From contig JBEDUI010000054.1 of the NCBI GenBank assembly GCA_040414495.1, forward strand, positions 28,764-92,763: 64,000 nt of DNA, read 5' to 3'. The notes below the pieces were generated by a model. The model was not told where the DNA came from. It did no database searches and worked only from the letters and a program-made list of their open reading frames with translations. Below, one piece after another: positions 52,221-60,440 of this stretch. This DNA is from DATAVB01 sp040414495 (GTDB lineage: Bacteria > Actinomycetota > Actinomycetes > Mycobacteriales > QHCD01). Position numbers and translations under genes: made by a program. Each line of letters opens with the position of its first letter. The stretch's first letter is position 1.

Positions 52221-53492
52221 TTGACCGTCAGCTTGCTGGCCCGCGTCGAAGGCGAAGGCGCGCTGCGGGTGCGCATCACCGACGGCCAGGTCGAGCGGGC
52301 CGAGCTGAACATCTACGAGCCGCCCCGTTTTTTCGAAGCATTCCTGCGTGGCCGCGGGTACGCCGAGGCACCGGATATCACCGCCCGGATCTGCGGCATC
52401 TGTCCGGTCGCGTACCAGACCAGCGCCTGCAACGCGATCGAGCAGGCCTGCGGCATCACGCTCGATCAGCCGCTGACCGTGCTGCGGCGCCTGCTCTACT
52501 GTGGAGAGTGGATATCGAGCCACACTCTTCATATCTACCTGCTGCATGCCCCGGATTTTCTCGGATATCCCGACGCCATCGCTCTGGCCCACGACCACCG
52601 CGACATTGTCGAGCGCGGTCTGGCGCTGAAAAAGGCCGGCAATGCGATATTGGAACTCATCGGGGGCCGCGCGATTCATCCAGTGAACGTGCGCGTCGGC
52701 GGCTTTTATCGAGCCCCGACCCGATCGGAGTTGGCGCCGCTGGCCGAGCAATTGACCGCGGCATTGGCGTATGCCCAGGACACCGTACGGTGGGTGGCGA
52801 CGTTCGAATTCCCGGACGTGGAATTGGATCACGTACTCATGGCCGCCCATCATGAAGACCAGTACGCAATCGAAGACGGCGACATTTCCTGCACGAATGG
52901 CGTGGCCTTTTCACCGGCCGAATTCCCCCAACACGTCGTCGAACAGCACGTGCCACACTCGACCGCCTTGCACGCCAGGCTCGACGGGCGTAAATACCTG
53001 ACCGGCCCGCTCGCTCGCTACACACTCAATTCAACGCAGCTCTCCCCGCTGGCCCGCCGGTCCGCTCAGGAAGCCGGGCTCGGACCGACCTGCCGAAATC
53101 CGTTCCGCAGCATTGTCGTACGGGCGGTCGAGACCGTTTACGCGGTCGAGGAGGCGCTGCGAATCATCAAGAATTACCAGCGCCCGGACCGCCCGTCCGT
53201 CCCCGTTCCGTCCCGATCTGGGATCGGGCACGGCCTCAGCGAGGCGCCGCGCGGTCTGCTGTATCACCGGTACGAATTGGATGCCGACGGGCTGATCCGG
53301 TCGGCCAGCATAGTGCCGCCCACCTCGCAGAATCAGGCCGCCATCGAAGACGATTTGCGCGAAGTCGTCGCGGCCAACCTGGCCCTGGACGACCCGGACC
53401 TGACCACCCTGTGCGAACGCACCATCCGTAATTACGACCCGTGCATCTCCTGCGCGGCGCATTTCCTCGACCTGACGCTCGAGCGGCAGTAG
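52221..53492 (+). CDS. hyhL: [NiFe] hydrogenase large (alpha) subunit
   Basis: 423 residues from a TTG at 52221. The frame is open to a CTG at 52200 (AAGGA 6 nt upstream) that would add SYRARKL and overlap the small-subunit stop, so the true start may be that CTG. Nickel ligands: N-terminal RICGICPVAYQTSACNAIEQ and C-terminal DPCISCAAHFL, both C-x-x-C pairs intact. Nine residues (FLDLTLERQ) follow the conserved histidine and would be removed by a maturation protease. No maturation (hyp) gene is in the window. Probable role: H2 production or oxidation balancing NAD(P)H in low oxygen. Confidence 0.93.
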   Translation: MTVSLLARVEGEGALRVRITDGQVERAELNIYEPPRFFEAFLRGRGYAEAPDITARICGICPVAYQTSACNAIEQACGITLDQPLTVLRRLLYCGEWISSHTLHIYLLHAPDFLGYPDAIALAHDHRDIVERGLALKKAGNAILELIGGRAIHPVNVRVGGFYRAPTRSELAPLAEQLTAALAYAQDTVRWVATFEFPDVELDHVLMAAHHEDQYAIEDGDISCTNGVAFSPAEFPQHVVEQHVPHSTALHARLDGRKYLTGPLARYTLNSTQLSPLARRSAQEAGLGPTCRNPFRSIVVRAVETVYAVEEALRIIKNYQRPDRPSVPVPSRSGIGHGLSEAPRGLLYHRYELDADGLIRSASIVPPTSQNQAAIEDDLREVVAANLALDDPDLTTLCERTIRNYDPCISCAAHFLDLTLERQ

Positions 53493-53707
53493 GACATGTT
53501 TCTTAAATCCTCGACCTGCTGCGCGGCGCCCAGACGACTGGCACGCTCCCACCCACCACCCCGACGGCTGGCGTTGTCGTCACTGTACGAACAGCCGGTA
53601 GCTCCGCTATCGGCTCCTCTCGTGTCTTGCGCGACACCCGCACCCGGGCTGCCTTGCCGGACCGCCGCAGTACTTACAGCGAGCACCGCACGCGACGGCC
53701 AGGATTC

Positions 53708-54457
53708 ATGAGACACGCCCTAGGACAGCGGCTGCGCTGGCGCGAGGCGCGGCTGGTCGAGGTTCGGGACGAGACCTCGACCGCGCGGACCCTGATGCTG
53801 GAGGTGCCCGGCTGGTCCGGCCACCTCGCCGGTCAGCATCTTGATGTCCGGCTCACCGCCGAGGATGGGTACACCGCGCAACGCAGCTACTCCATTGCCG
53901 CGCCGGCCGATGGCGAACGGATCGAGCTGACCGTGCAGCTGCTGGACGATGGCGAGGTGTCGCCGTATCTGGTGCGGGATTTCGCGGTCGGCGATTCGAT
54001 CGAGGTTCGCGGGCCGGTGGGTGGCTGGTTCGTCTGGCGGCCGGAGGAGACGATGCCGGTGTTGTTGGCCGCCGGCGGGTCGGGCGTGGTTCCGTTGATG
54101 GCGATGGTCCGCGCGCGGCGAGAGGTCGGCAGCCGGGTGCCGTTCCGACTCATTTATTCGGTGCGGACGCCGGGCAATGTGTACTACGCCGATGAGCTGC
54201 GCCGGCGGATCCGCGACGATGCGGGACTGGACGTCACCTTCCTTTACAGCCGGGTCGCGCCGGAGGGCTGGAGCCGTCCGCCGGCCCGGATCGGTCCGGC
54301 CGATCTGGCCAGCTGGGGCTGGCCGGCCGAATTGGAGCCGCGGTCCTACGTTTGCGGTTCGACCGGTTTCGTCGAGGCTGTGGCCGACCACTTGGTCGAG
54401 CTCGGCCACGATCCACAGTGGATTCGTACCGAACGTTACGGCGCGAGCGGAGGCTGA
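53708..54457 (+). CDS. Ferredoxin-reductase-like FAD/NAD(P) oxidoreductase
   Basis: 249 residues from the ATG at 53708 (AGGA close upstream). FAD motif AQRSYSIAAPADGERIEL (RxYS), NAD(P) motif LLAAGGSGVVPLMAMVRARR, and a final YVCGSTGFVEAVADHL stretch. There is no Fe-S domain. In other actinobacteria this gene with a DUF6510 gene usually follows a sulfite-oxidase-like molybdenum enzyme; none is present here. It lies 215 nt after the hydrogenase, possibly under its own promoter. Confidence 0.85.
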   Translation: MRHALGQRLRWREARLVEVRDETSTARTLMLEVPGWSGHLAGQHLDVRLTAEDGYTAQRSYSIAAPADGERIELTVQLLDDGEVSPYLVRDFAVGDSIEVRGPVGGWFVWRPEETMPVLLAAGGSGVVPLMAMVRARREVGSRVPFRLIYSVRTPGNVYYADELRRRIRDDAGLDVTFLYSRVAPEGWSRPPARIGPADLASWGWPAELEPRSYVCGSTGFVEAVADHLVELGHDPQWIRTERYGASGG

Positions 54458-54458
54458 G

Positions 54459-54749
54459 ATGTCTGACGAACTCGATTACACCGACGGCAATGCGCTGGCC
54501 GGTCCGCTCGGCGAGGTGTTCGCGATCGACCTCACCGCCGCGATGACCACGTGCGCGTCCTGCGGGCAGCGCGGCCGGGTCGCCGATCTGCGGGTGTACG
54601 GCACCGAGCCGGGAATGGTGGCGCGGTGCGCGCATTGCGATGCGGTGATGCTGCGGTACGTGCGCAGCCCCGCGGCCGGCTGGCTCGATCTGCGCGGCAC
54701 GGTCGCATTGCAGGTGCCGCTCGGGCCCGAGCCGGAAGTCTCCGGCTGA
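54459..54749 (+). CDS. DUF6510-like zinc-ribbon protein
   Basis: 96 residues from the ATG at 54459 (GGAGG upstream), 1 nt after the reductase stop. Two C-x-x-C pairs (TTCASCGQRGRV and VARCAHCDAVML) form a zinc ribbon or rubredoxin-like site. The N-terminus MSDELDYTDGNALAGPLGEV is typical of DUF6510. It is probably a partner or electron carrier for the reductase. Function unproven. Confidence 0.8.
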   Translation: MSDELDYTDGNALAGPLGEVFAIDLTAAMTTCASCGQRGRVADLRVYGTEPGMVARCAHCDAVMLRYVRSPAAGWLDLRGTVALQVPLGPEPEVSG

Positions 54750-54785
54750 CCCCTCCGGCGCACCAGCGTTCCCGACCCATTTTTT

Positions 54786-54850
54786 GCAGTGAGCGTGACA
54801 TGGGGGTTGGTTTTTGGGGTGTTTTCCTGCCTTGTTGTCACGTTCGCTGC
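54786..54850. repeat. 65-bp stem-loop repeat, copy 1
   Basis: Bounded by GCAGTGAGCGTGAC and GTCACGTTCGCTGC, which pair over 14 bp (12 Watson-Crick pairs and 2 mismatched or wobble pairs), leaving a 37-nt T/G-rich loop. A second copy of identical length follows at 54899. Confidence 0.8.
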
Positions 54851-54898
54851 AGGAGGTGCGGTGTGGCGGCTGGCGCGGGTTCTTCGTTGGCCCTTTTC

Positions 54899-54963
54899 GC
54901 AGCGAGCGTGACGTGAGGGTTGTTTCGTGGGGTCTGAACCCGCCCTGTTGTCACGTTCGCTGC
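54899..54963. repeat. 65-bp stem-loop repeat, copy 2
   Basis: Bounded by GCAGCGAGCGTGAC and the same GTCACGTTCGCTGC, pairing 13 of 14. It is a direct repeat of copy 1 after a 48-bp spacer, with a diverged loop. It lies between convergent operons (DUF6510 and the ABC permease), so it could be a bidirectional terminator or a REP/MITE-like mobile repeat. Confidence 0.8.
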
Positions 54964-55020
54964 AGCGGTGCTCCGCAGACCGTTCGTCGGCGCGCAAAAG
55001 CGTGCCGTGCTGGCCGCGGG

Positions 55021-55881
55021 TCAGCCCTTGACTGCGGTCAGGGTGATCCCTTCGATGAATCGCCGTTGTGCCAGGAAGAAGACCAGCACGACCGGTGCGA
55101 CGATGAGCACCGAATACGCCGCCTGACCACCGACATCGACCTTGTACTGATTCTGCCGGAAATACTCCATGCCCAGGACCAATGTGGACAGACTCTTGTC
55201 GTTCAGGTAGATCAGCGGGCCGAGGAAGTCGTTCCAGCCGGCCACGAACTGCAGCAGCGACACCACGATCAGGGCGGGTTTGGCCAGCGGCAGATATACC
55301 CGCAGGAATATCCGCAGCTCCGAGGCGCCGTCGATGCGACCGGCCTCGGCCAACTCGACCGGCATCCGCAGGAAGAACTGCCGGAACAGGAAGATATAGA
55401 TCGGAATTCCGAAGAAATAGGGCACGATCAGCGGGTAGAACGTGTTCAGCCAGCCGAACTTGCTGAACAGGATGTACTGCGGGATAAGCGTCACCTCGTA
55501 CGGGATCAGCATGGTCGCCACCACGAGCAGGAACACCGCGTTCTGACCGCGCCATCTGATGACGGAAAAGCCATAACCGACCAGTGCGCTGGAAATCGCC
55601 ACCCCGACGACCTGCAGCCCCACGATGACCACCGTGTTGAGCAGCATGTGCGCGAACGGCGCGATCTTGACCGCCTGCGGGTAGTTACCCCAGTAGAACG
55701 GATGCGGGATCCACTGTGGAGGGATGATCGTGTTCTGGGCCAGCGTCTTCAACGACTCGGCCACCATCGCCAACACCGGTACGGCAAAGATCAGTGCGAC
55801 AAAGGTCAGGACGATGTGACGGCTGAGCAGTTTGGCGATTCGGACCGGTATCCGGTTGGTCGAGCCTACGGTCGAACTCAT
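55021..55881 (-). CDS. Carbohydrate-type ABC transporter permease (MalG-like)
   Basis: 286 residues from the ATG at 55879-55881, overlapping the upstream permease stop (ATGA). About six membrane helices, first at about 22-42 (HIVLTFVALIFAVPVLAM). EAA loop AEAGRIDGASELRIF. Second membrane subunit of a CUT1-type importer. Downstream lie the stem-loop repeats; no ATPase gene is in the cluster, implying a shared ATPase elsewhere. Confidence 0.92.
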   Translation of the reverse strand: MSSTVGSTNRIPVRIAKLLSRHIVLTFVALIFAVPVLAMVAESLKTLAQNTIIPPQWIPHPFYWGNYPQAVKIAPFAHMLLNTVVIVGLQVVGVAISSALVGYGFSVIRWRGQNAVFLLVVATMLIPYEVTLIPQYILFSKFGWLNTFYPLIVPYFFGIPIYIFLFRQFFLRMPVELAEAGRIDGASELRIFLRVYLPLAKPALIVVSLLQFVAGWNDFLGPLIYLNDKSLSTLVLGMEYFRQNQYKVDVGGQAAYSVLIVAPVVLVFFLAQRRFIEGITLTAVKG

Positions 55882-56858
55882 CGCGAGCCAGCCCCTTCGT
55901 AGTAGACCCAGCGCCGGCTGAGCCCGAACATCAACAGCGTGATCACCAGAACGAACGCGAACATCAACCACGACATCGCCGCGGCGTAACCGAGTTGCGA
56001 ATTGACGAAGGCGTCCTCGTAGATCAGCAAGCCCCAGGTCATGGTCGAGTTCGCCGGTCCGCCGGCGGTTGAGCCGCCACCGTTGGAGGTGAGATAAAAG
56101 ATGGAGATGAAGTTCTGGAAACCGTAAATGACCGCGAGCAGGACGTTGAAGAAGATGATCGGGGACAGCAGCGGCAACGTGACGTGCCGCAGCCGGGACC
56201 ACCAACCGGCGCCGTCGACCCGCGCCGCCTCCATCACATGCTGCGGAATGTCCTGCAAGCCGGCCAGATAGATGATGACCGTATTTCCGACGCCCCACAG
56301 GCCCAGCACGATGATCGCCGGTTTGGACCAGGTCGTGGAGAACAGCCAACCTGGTCCGGTGATGCCGAACCAGCCCAATATTCGGTTCACCACGCCGGTG
56401 TTCGGGTCCAGCACCAGGCTGAATACGAAGGCGCCGACCACAATGGGCAACATGGTCGGCAGGTAATACAGCGTGCGGTAAATGCCGATGCCGCGGACCT
56501 TCTGGTTCAGCAGCAGAGCCAGGATCAACGCTAGTACGCTACCGAGCACGACGCCGAAAAACGCGAGATAGAGCGTGTTGTAGAGCGCGGTGCGGATGTA
56601 CGGGTCCTTGGTGAAGATCTGTTGGTAGTTACGGAATCCGACCCAGTCGTTGATGCCCAGGCCGTTGTAGTCGGTGAAGCTGTAATACAGCGATGTAGCC
56701 AGCGGGATCGCGGTAAACGCGAGGAATCCGACGATCCACGGCGAAATGAAACACAGCCCGACCCGCAGCGAGCGGTGAGACTGGCGCCGTCGGCCGACCG
56801 TGCCGCCGGCCAGCCGCCGCGACCGAGGCAGGCCGACCTCGAGTGATGAATCCACCAT
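55878..56858 (-). CDS. Carbohydrate-type ABC transporter permease (MalF-like)
   Basis: 326 residues. A basic cytoplasmic N-terminus (RRRQSHRSLR) is followed by about six membrane helices starting at about 33 (VGLCFISPWIVGFLAFTAIP). EAA loop MEAARVDGAGWWSRL. It lies 22 nt after the binding-protein gene and couples to the next permease by ATGA. Confidence 0.92.
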   Translation of the reverse strand: MVDSSLEVGLPRSRRLAGGTVGRRRQSHRSLRVGLCFISPWIVGFLAFTAIPLATSLYYSFTDYNGLGINDWVGFRNYQQIFTKDPYIRTALYNTLYLAFFGVVLGSVLALILALLLNQKVRGIGIYRTLYYLPTMLPIVVGAFVFSLVLDPNTGVVNRILGWFGITGPGWLFSTTWSKPAIIVLGLWGVGNTVIIYLAGLQDIPQHVMEAARVDGAGWWSRLRHVTLPLLSPIIFFNVLLAVIYGFQNFISIFYLTSNGGGSTAGGPANSTMTWGLLIYEDAFVNSQLGYAAAMSWLMFAFVLVITLLMFGLSRRWVYYEGAGSR

Positions 56859-56880
56859 GTGCCTTCTCCTCCGGTCCCGG

Positions 56881-58257
56881 CTATTGGTACATGCCCAGTG
56901 CGACGGTCGTTTCCAATGCGGCCTCGACCTGTTGTTGCGCCTGGGTCAGGGCCGAGGCTGGCGATTTCTCCAGCGCGGTCACCGAATCCTGGGTCTGGTC
57001 GAGAATGCGGTAGTACTGCTGCAGAATCGGGCTTGGTTGCAGCCACCACTGCGTGCCGACCTGGTTGACCTTGATGACGTCCTGCCAGACCGGATCCTTC
57101 AGATAAGGCTGGCTCATCGTGTCGTTGCGGGCCGGCAGCCAGCCCAGGTTCGGTCCAAGGTACGTGCCAAAATTCTTCGGCTGGGTCATCCAGTTCGCGA
57201 ACTCCATCGCCGCCGCCGGATGCTTGGCACCCTTGGGAACCATGAACGACCATCCACTGTGGCTCAGATACTGTTTTCCGCCCGGCGGGGCCGGCATCGG
57301 AACCACGCCGACGGTGTCGTTGAATACCTTTTTGCCGACGTTGGCCTCCTGGCCGATTTCCCAGTCACCGATCATGATCATCCCGAGCCGGCCGGAGATC
57401 AGGGGATCGGCGGCCGAGCCCTGCGCCCCGGTCACGGTGGTGAAACTGTTGACCTTGGAGCCGCCGCCGTATTTGCGCGAGACGCTCTGCTCGTAGGCGA
57501 GAACCTTGCGGAACTGCGGCGTATCGACCAGGACCGACTGGCTCGATCCGTCCTTGAACGTGGTGCCGAACAGGTGACCAAGCTGGATATAGGTGAACTG
57601 CCAGCCGGCCCACGGCACAAAGCCGAGCCGTTTGATTTTGCCGCCCTTGACCGAGTCAATCTTGGCGGCGTCGCGCTGCAATTCGTCCCAGGTAGTCGGC
57701 GGCTTGTTCGGGTCGAGGCCGACTTCCTTGAAGACCTTTTTGTTGTACCAGAGCATCGTGTCCGGATCCCAGTCGACCGGTAGGCCGTACTGGTGGCCAC
57801 CCCAGAGCGTGGATTTCCAGGCGTAGGGCGTGTAGTCGGATTTCTTCAGGCCGAAGCCGGCGATGCGCTTTTCCAACGGCTCCAGCTCGCCCTTGGCCGC
57901 CCAGGCCGCCAGTACGTCGTCATAGGACAACGTGAGGTCCGGTGGTTTGTGGGCCGAGACGGACGCCAGCAGCTTGCCGTCGTTGTCGTCGCCGACGTTG
58001 GGGTCGATCGAGATATTGACCGCGATATCCGGGTGGTCGCAGTTGAACGCCTGCGCCGATTTCAACAGTCCCGGGGCGGCGTTGGGGTCCCACCAATTCA
58101 CCACCGTGATGTGGGCCGCGCGCGGTTTGCCCGGGCACAGCGCGCTTTTGGGCACTGCTCCGGTGCTGATCCCGAAGCCGTTGGCCACCGAACAGGCGGA
58201 CAGCACCAGACTGCCCACCACGCCGAATACGAGTCCGGCAAAGGGACGGCGTCGCAC
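56881..58257 (-). CDS. Extracellular solute-binding lipoprotein of the second importer
   Basis: 458 residues from a GTG at 58255-58257 with GGAGG 8 nt upstream; the frame is open for 119 more codons but those are not protein-like. Signal: RRRPFAGLVFGVVGSLVLSAC with lipobox LSAC at residues 18-21. The mature protein is a family 1 sugar-binding protein (ITVVNWWDPNAAPGLLKSAQ). It captures substrate for the two permeases. Ligand unknown; the linked PhyH enzymes suggest a compound that is then hydroxylated. Confidence 0.9.
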   Translation of the reverse strand: MRRRPFAGLVFGVVGSLVLSACSVANGFGISTGAVPKSALCPGKPRAAHITVVNWWDPNAAPGLLKSAQAFNCDHPDIAVNISIDPNVGDDNDGKLLASVSAHKPPDLTLSYDDVLAAWAAKGELEPLEKRIAGFGLKKSDYTPYAWKSTLWGGHQYGLPVDWDPDTMLWYNKKVFKEVGLDPNKPPTTWDELQRDAAKIDSVKGGKIKRLGFVPWAGWQFTYIQLGHLFGTTFKDGSSQSVLVDTPQFRKVLAYEQSVSRKYGGGSKVNSFTTVTGAQGSAADPLISGRLGMIMIGDWEIGQEANVGKKVFNDTVGVVPMPAPPGGKQYLSHSGWSFMVPKGAKHPAAAMEFANWMTQPKNFGTYLGPNLGWLPARNDTMSQPYLKDPVWQDVIKVNQVGTQWWLQPSPILQQYYRILDQTQDSVTALEKSPASALTQAQQQVEAALETTVALGMYQ

Positions 58258-58732
58258 CGTGACTACCTCCACTGCGGTGGCTCGGCGTCGGTGACGTCGA
58301 GGGTCGGCTACGTTCCAGCGATAAGTCCCCGCGAACGAATGATTCCCAACGCCGTGAAATTCGGTGTCGGGAAATGGTGCTGGCCGGGCCGCGGTGACCG
58401 GCCAATGGACGGAAAATACATGAGGCGACGCGGTCGTCAATCCGGCCCGATCGGCATTCCGGTCGCCTGTTCCGGGCTGACTGTAAAACCAGCGCTCACG
58501 AAACGTCAAGCTCGGCAGAAGACCACTTTGGATGGTCCGTACCTCAGAAAAAGCCAGCAGCGCAGGGAGTTGACGTCGTTCGGAGTGAATCGTAACGTCC
58601 GGGAAGCAGACCACATTGCCCGGTTTCCGCGCGTACGTGAGATAGCCCCGGGCTCGCTGGAGCGTGGCTCGCGACAGGAGAGAATAGCGTGCCGAGCAGC
58701 AAGGCCGACGTTTACCGGTTTCGGGTCAACGC
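58258..58732. other. Divergent regulatory region between importer and GntR, with a short upstream ORF
   Basis: 475 nt. Contains a good promoter match TTGACG-n17-TAACGT (58570-58598) pointing to gntR, and a 16-codon ORF GTG..TAG (58689-58739, MPSSKADVYRFRVNAC) with AGGAGAG 6 nt upstream. That ORF overlaps the gntR ATG at 58733 by 7 nt, whereas gntR itself has only a weak RBS. No other gene is seen. Confidence 0.55.
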
Positions 58733-59455
58733 ATGCTAGCGCGTGGCCGGCGTGGGCGTGAGCTGGCGAATATTCTGACCGAGCAGATTCATTCCCGGAG
58801 CTGGCCAACCGGATCGAAGATTCCGGCCGAACGCGAATTGGCCCGGCGCTATGGGGTCAGCCGACAGACCGTGCGGGTCGCTCTGGCGCAGCTGCAACGC
58901 GCGGGCCTGCTTATTCGACGGCATGGCAGCGGTACGTACGTGGCCGGACGGCGGCTGGAACAGTCGCTGCTGGGCCATTTCTCGCTGCCCGGAGACACTG
59001 GCGAGGTCGGCACGGTCGTGTTGTCCCAGCAGACCATCGAGGCCGCGCCCGGCATCGCCAGCGAACTCGATCTGCGCCCGGGCGCGCTTGTGCTTGCGCT
59101 GCAGCGGTTGCGGACTGTCGCGGGTGGACCGTTCATGCTGGAACGCACCTGGGTACCGGCGACGCTCCTGCCGGATATCGCGCCGGCCGAATTCGGCGGG
59201 GAGGACTGGTACGCGACGTTACGAAATCGGTACGGAATTGCCCTGGTCCGAGCGGTCGAGTCGCTGGAACCGGTCCTGCTGCGCCCGGATGAAGCTGACT
59301 GTCTGGACGACATACCGGGCCGGCCGGCCTTGTTGTTGTCGCGTACGGCGTTTGATGCCGCCGACCGTCCAATCGAGACTGCGCGGGCGATCGTTCGGGC
59401 TGACCGGTGCCGGACATTGTTGCGTCACGCCGTACACGAACCGGATCGGCCCTGA
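58733..59455 (+). CDS. GntR family regulator (HutC/UTRA type)
   Basis: 240 residues. Winged helix at about 8-70 (IHSRSWPTGSKIPAERELAR, then YGVSRQTVRVALAQLQRAGL and RRHGSGTYVAG). UTRA ligand-binding domain at about 85-232 (PFMLERTWVPATLLPDIAPA). HutC-type members sense sugar or amino-acid derivatives. Divergent from the importer, so its likely repressor. Start ATG 58733 lies inside the short upstream ORF described for 58258-58732, suggesting translational coupling. Confidence 0.92.
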   Translation: MLARGRRGRELANILTEQIHSRSWPTGSKIPAERELARRYGVSRQTVRVALAQLQRAGLLIRRHGSGTYVAGRRLEQSLLGHFSLPGDTGEVGTVVLSQQTIEAAPGIASELDLRPGALVLALQRLRTVAGGPFMLERTWVPATLLPDIAPAEFGGEDWYATLRNRYGIALVRAVESLEPVLLRPDEADCLDDIPGRPALLLSRTAFDAADRPIETARAIVRADRCRTLLRHAVHEPDRP

Positions 59456-60346
59456 TCACTGCGGGTGCGGCAAATTCGGCGCGATGGCGCGTAGTTGCCG
59501 GCGGTATCGGCCCGGCGGCTGGCCGCAGATTTTACTGAACATCTCGTAGAACTGGCTCTGCGAGCCGAACCCGGCCGCGTGACCAACTTCGGCCACCGGC
59601 AACTCGGAGGTGAGCAGGAGCCGCTGCGCCTCGCTGACCCGGTATTGCATGAGATAGCTGAACATGCTTTGCCCCAGGACCCGGCGGAACAAGGTCATGG
59701 CGTGATGCGGATGAATGTAGGCGGCGTGGGCGATATCGGCGGCCCGGACGGGTTCGAGAAAGTGGTCGGCGATGTAGCCGACCATCTGCGCGGCCTGTGA
59801 GATATCGGTGGCCAGCGCCGGTGTCGGTGTGGATTGCGCCGTGCTGGTGAGGACCTCGTGGGCGAGCCGACGAACTCGGGCCTGGATCTCCAACTCGGCG
59901 GTGGCACGCAGAAACGGGGAGGGGCCGGCGAGATCGGCAGCCCAGCGTGAGAACAGCGCAGTGTCCAACGTGGGCTCCAGGAGGGGCGCCGAATCACCGT
60001 GCGCGCCAACGGTTTCGCCACGTAACAACAGCGCAACGAAGGCGGACGGAAGCTCCCACCGCAGCACAATCGGCAACGGAATCGTTATCCATTGCGCCGA
60101 TGCGTCGGGTGGACAGTCGATCAGTTGGTGTGGGCGGGCGGCCCAGAATGCCACGACGGTCCCGGCCGAGAGCACGACCTCCTCCGCGCCGAACAGGTAG
60201 ACCAACTGCCCGCGCTCGGCATAGTTCAGCTCAATATGGTCGTGCCGATGCGGATGCGTCATCGGCACGGCATGGCCGTGTTCGCACGCCGTCTCATCAA
60301 GCGTGGTGGTCAGTGGGAGCACAGCGGCAGCGCGTTTAGATGTCAC
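59456..60346 (-). CDS. AraC family regulator with cupin-like sensor domain
   Basis: 296 residues from GTG. The N-terminal cupin (about 15-90: HPHRHDHIELNYAERGQLVY) probably binds the inducer. The C-terminal double HTH (about 190-290) has ADIAHAAYIHPHHAMTLFRR and EVGHAAGFGSQSQFYEMFSK. Divergent from the PhyH genes (94-nt gap), so it probably activates them. Its stop abuts the gntR stop. Confidence 0.92.
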   Translation of the reverse strand: MTSKRAAAVLPLTTTLDETACEHGHAVPMTHPHRHDHIELNYAERGQLVYLFGAEEVVLSAGTVVAFWAARPHQLIDCPPDASAQWITIPLPIVLRWELPSAFVALLLRGETVGAHGDSAPLLEPTLDTALFSRWAADLAGPSPFLRATAELEIQARVRRLAHEVLTSTAQSTPTPALATDISQAAQMVGYIADHFLEPVRAADIAHAAYIHPHHAMTLFRRVLGQSMFSYLMQYRVSEAQRLLLTSELPVAEVGHAAGFGSQSQFYEMFSKICGQPPGRYRRQLRAIAPNLPHPQ

Positions 60347-60440
60347 GACAATCCCGGAACAGGCGCCGAGCGGACCGGAAGAACATTCTCATCATACCTG
60401 GATAACCTCGCGCTAACCGCAACGATCTGGGGGCTGCAAG

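Noticed and set aside
53496..53711. 71-codon ORF after the hydrogenase large subunit
   Set aside because: Proline/alanine/serine low-complexity translation with no RBS; probably intergenic.
30458..54749. hspX/alpha-crystallin, dosR or dosS genes expected with this gene set
   Set aside because: No translated frame in the window resembles a small heat-shock protein, a NarL-type response regulator or a histidine kinase.
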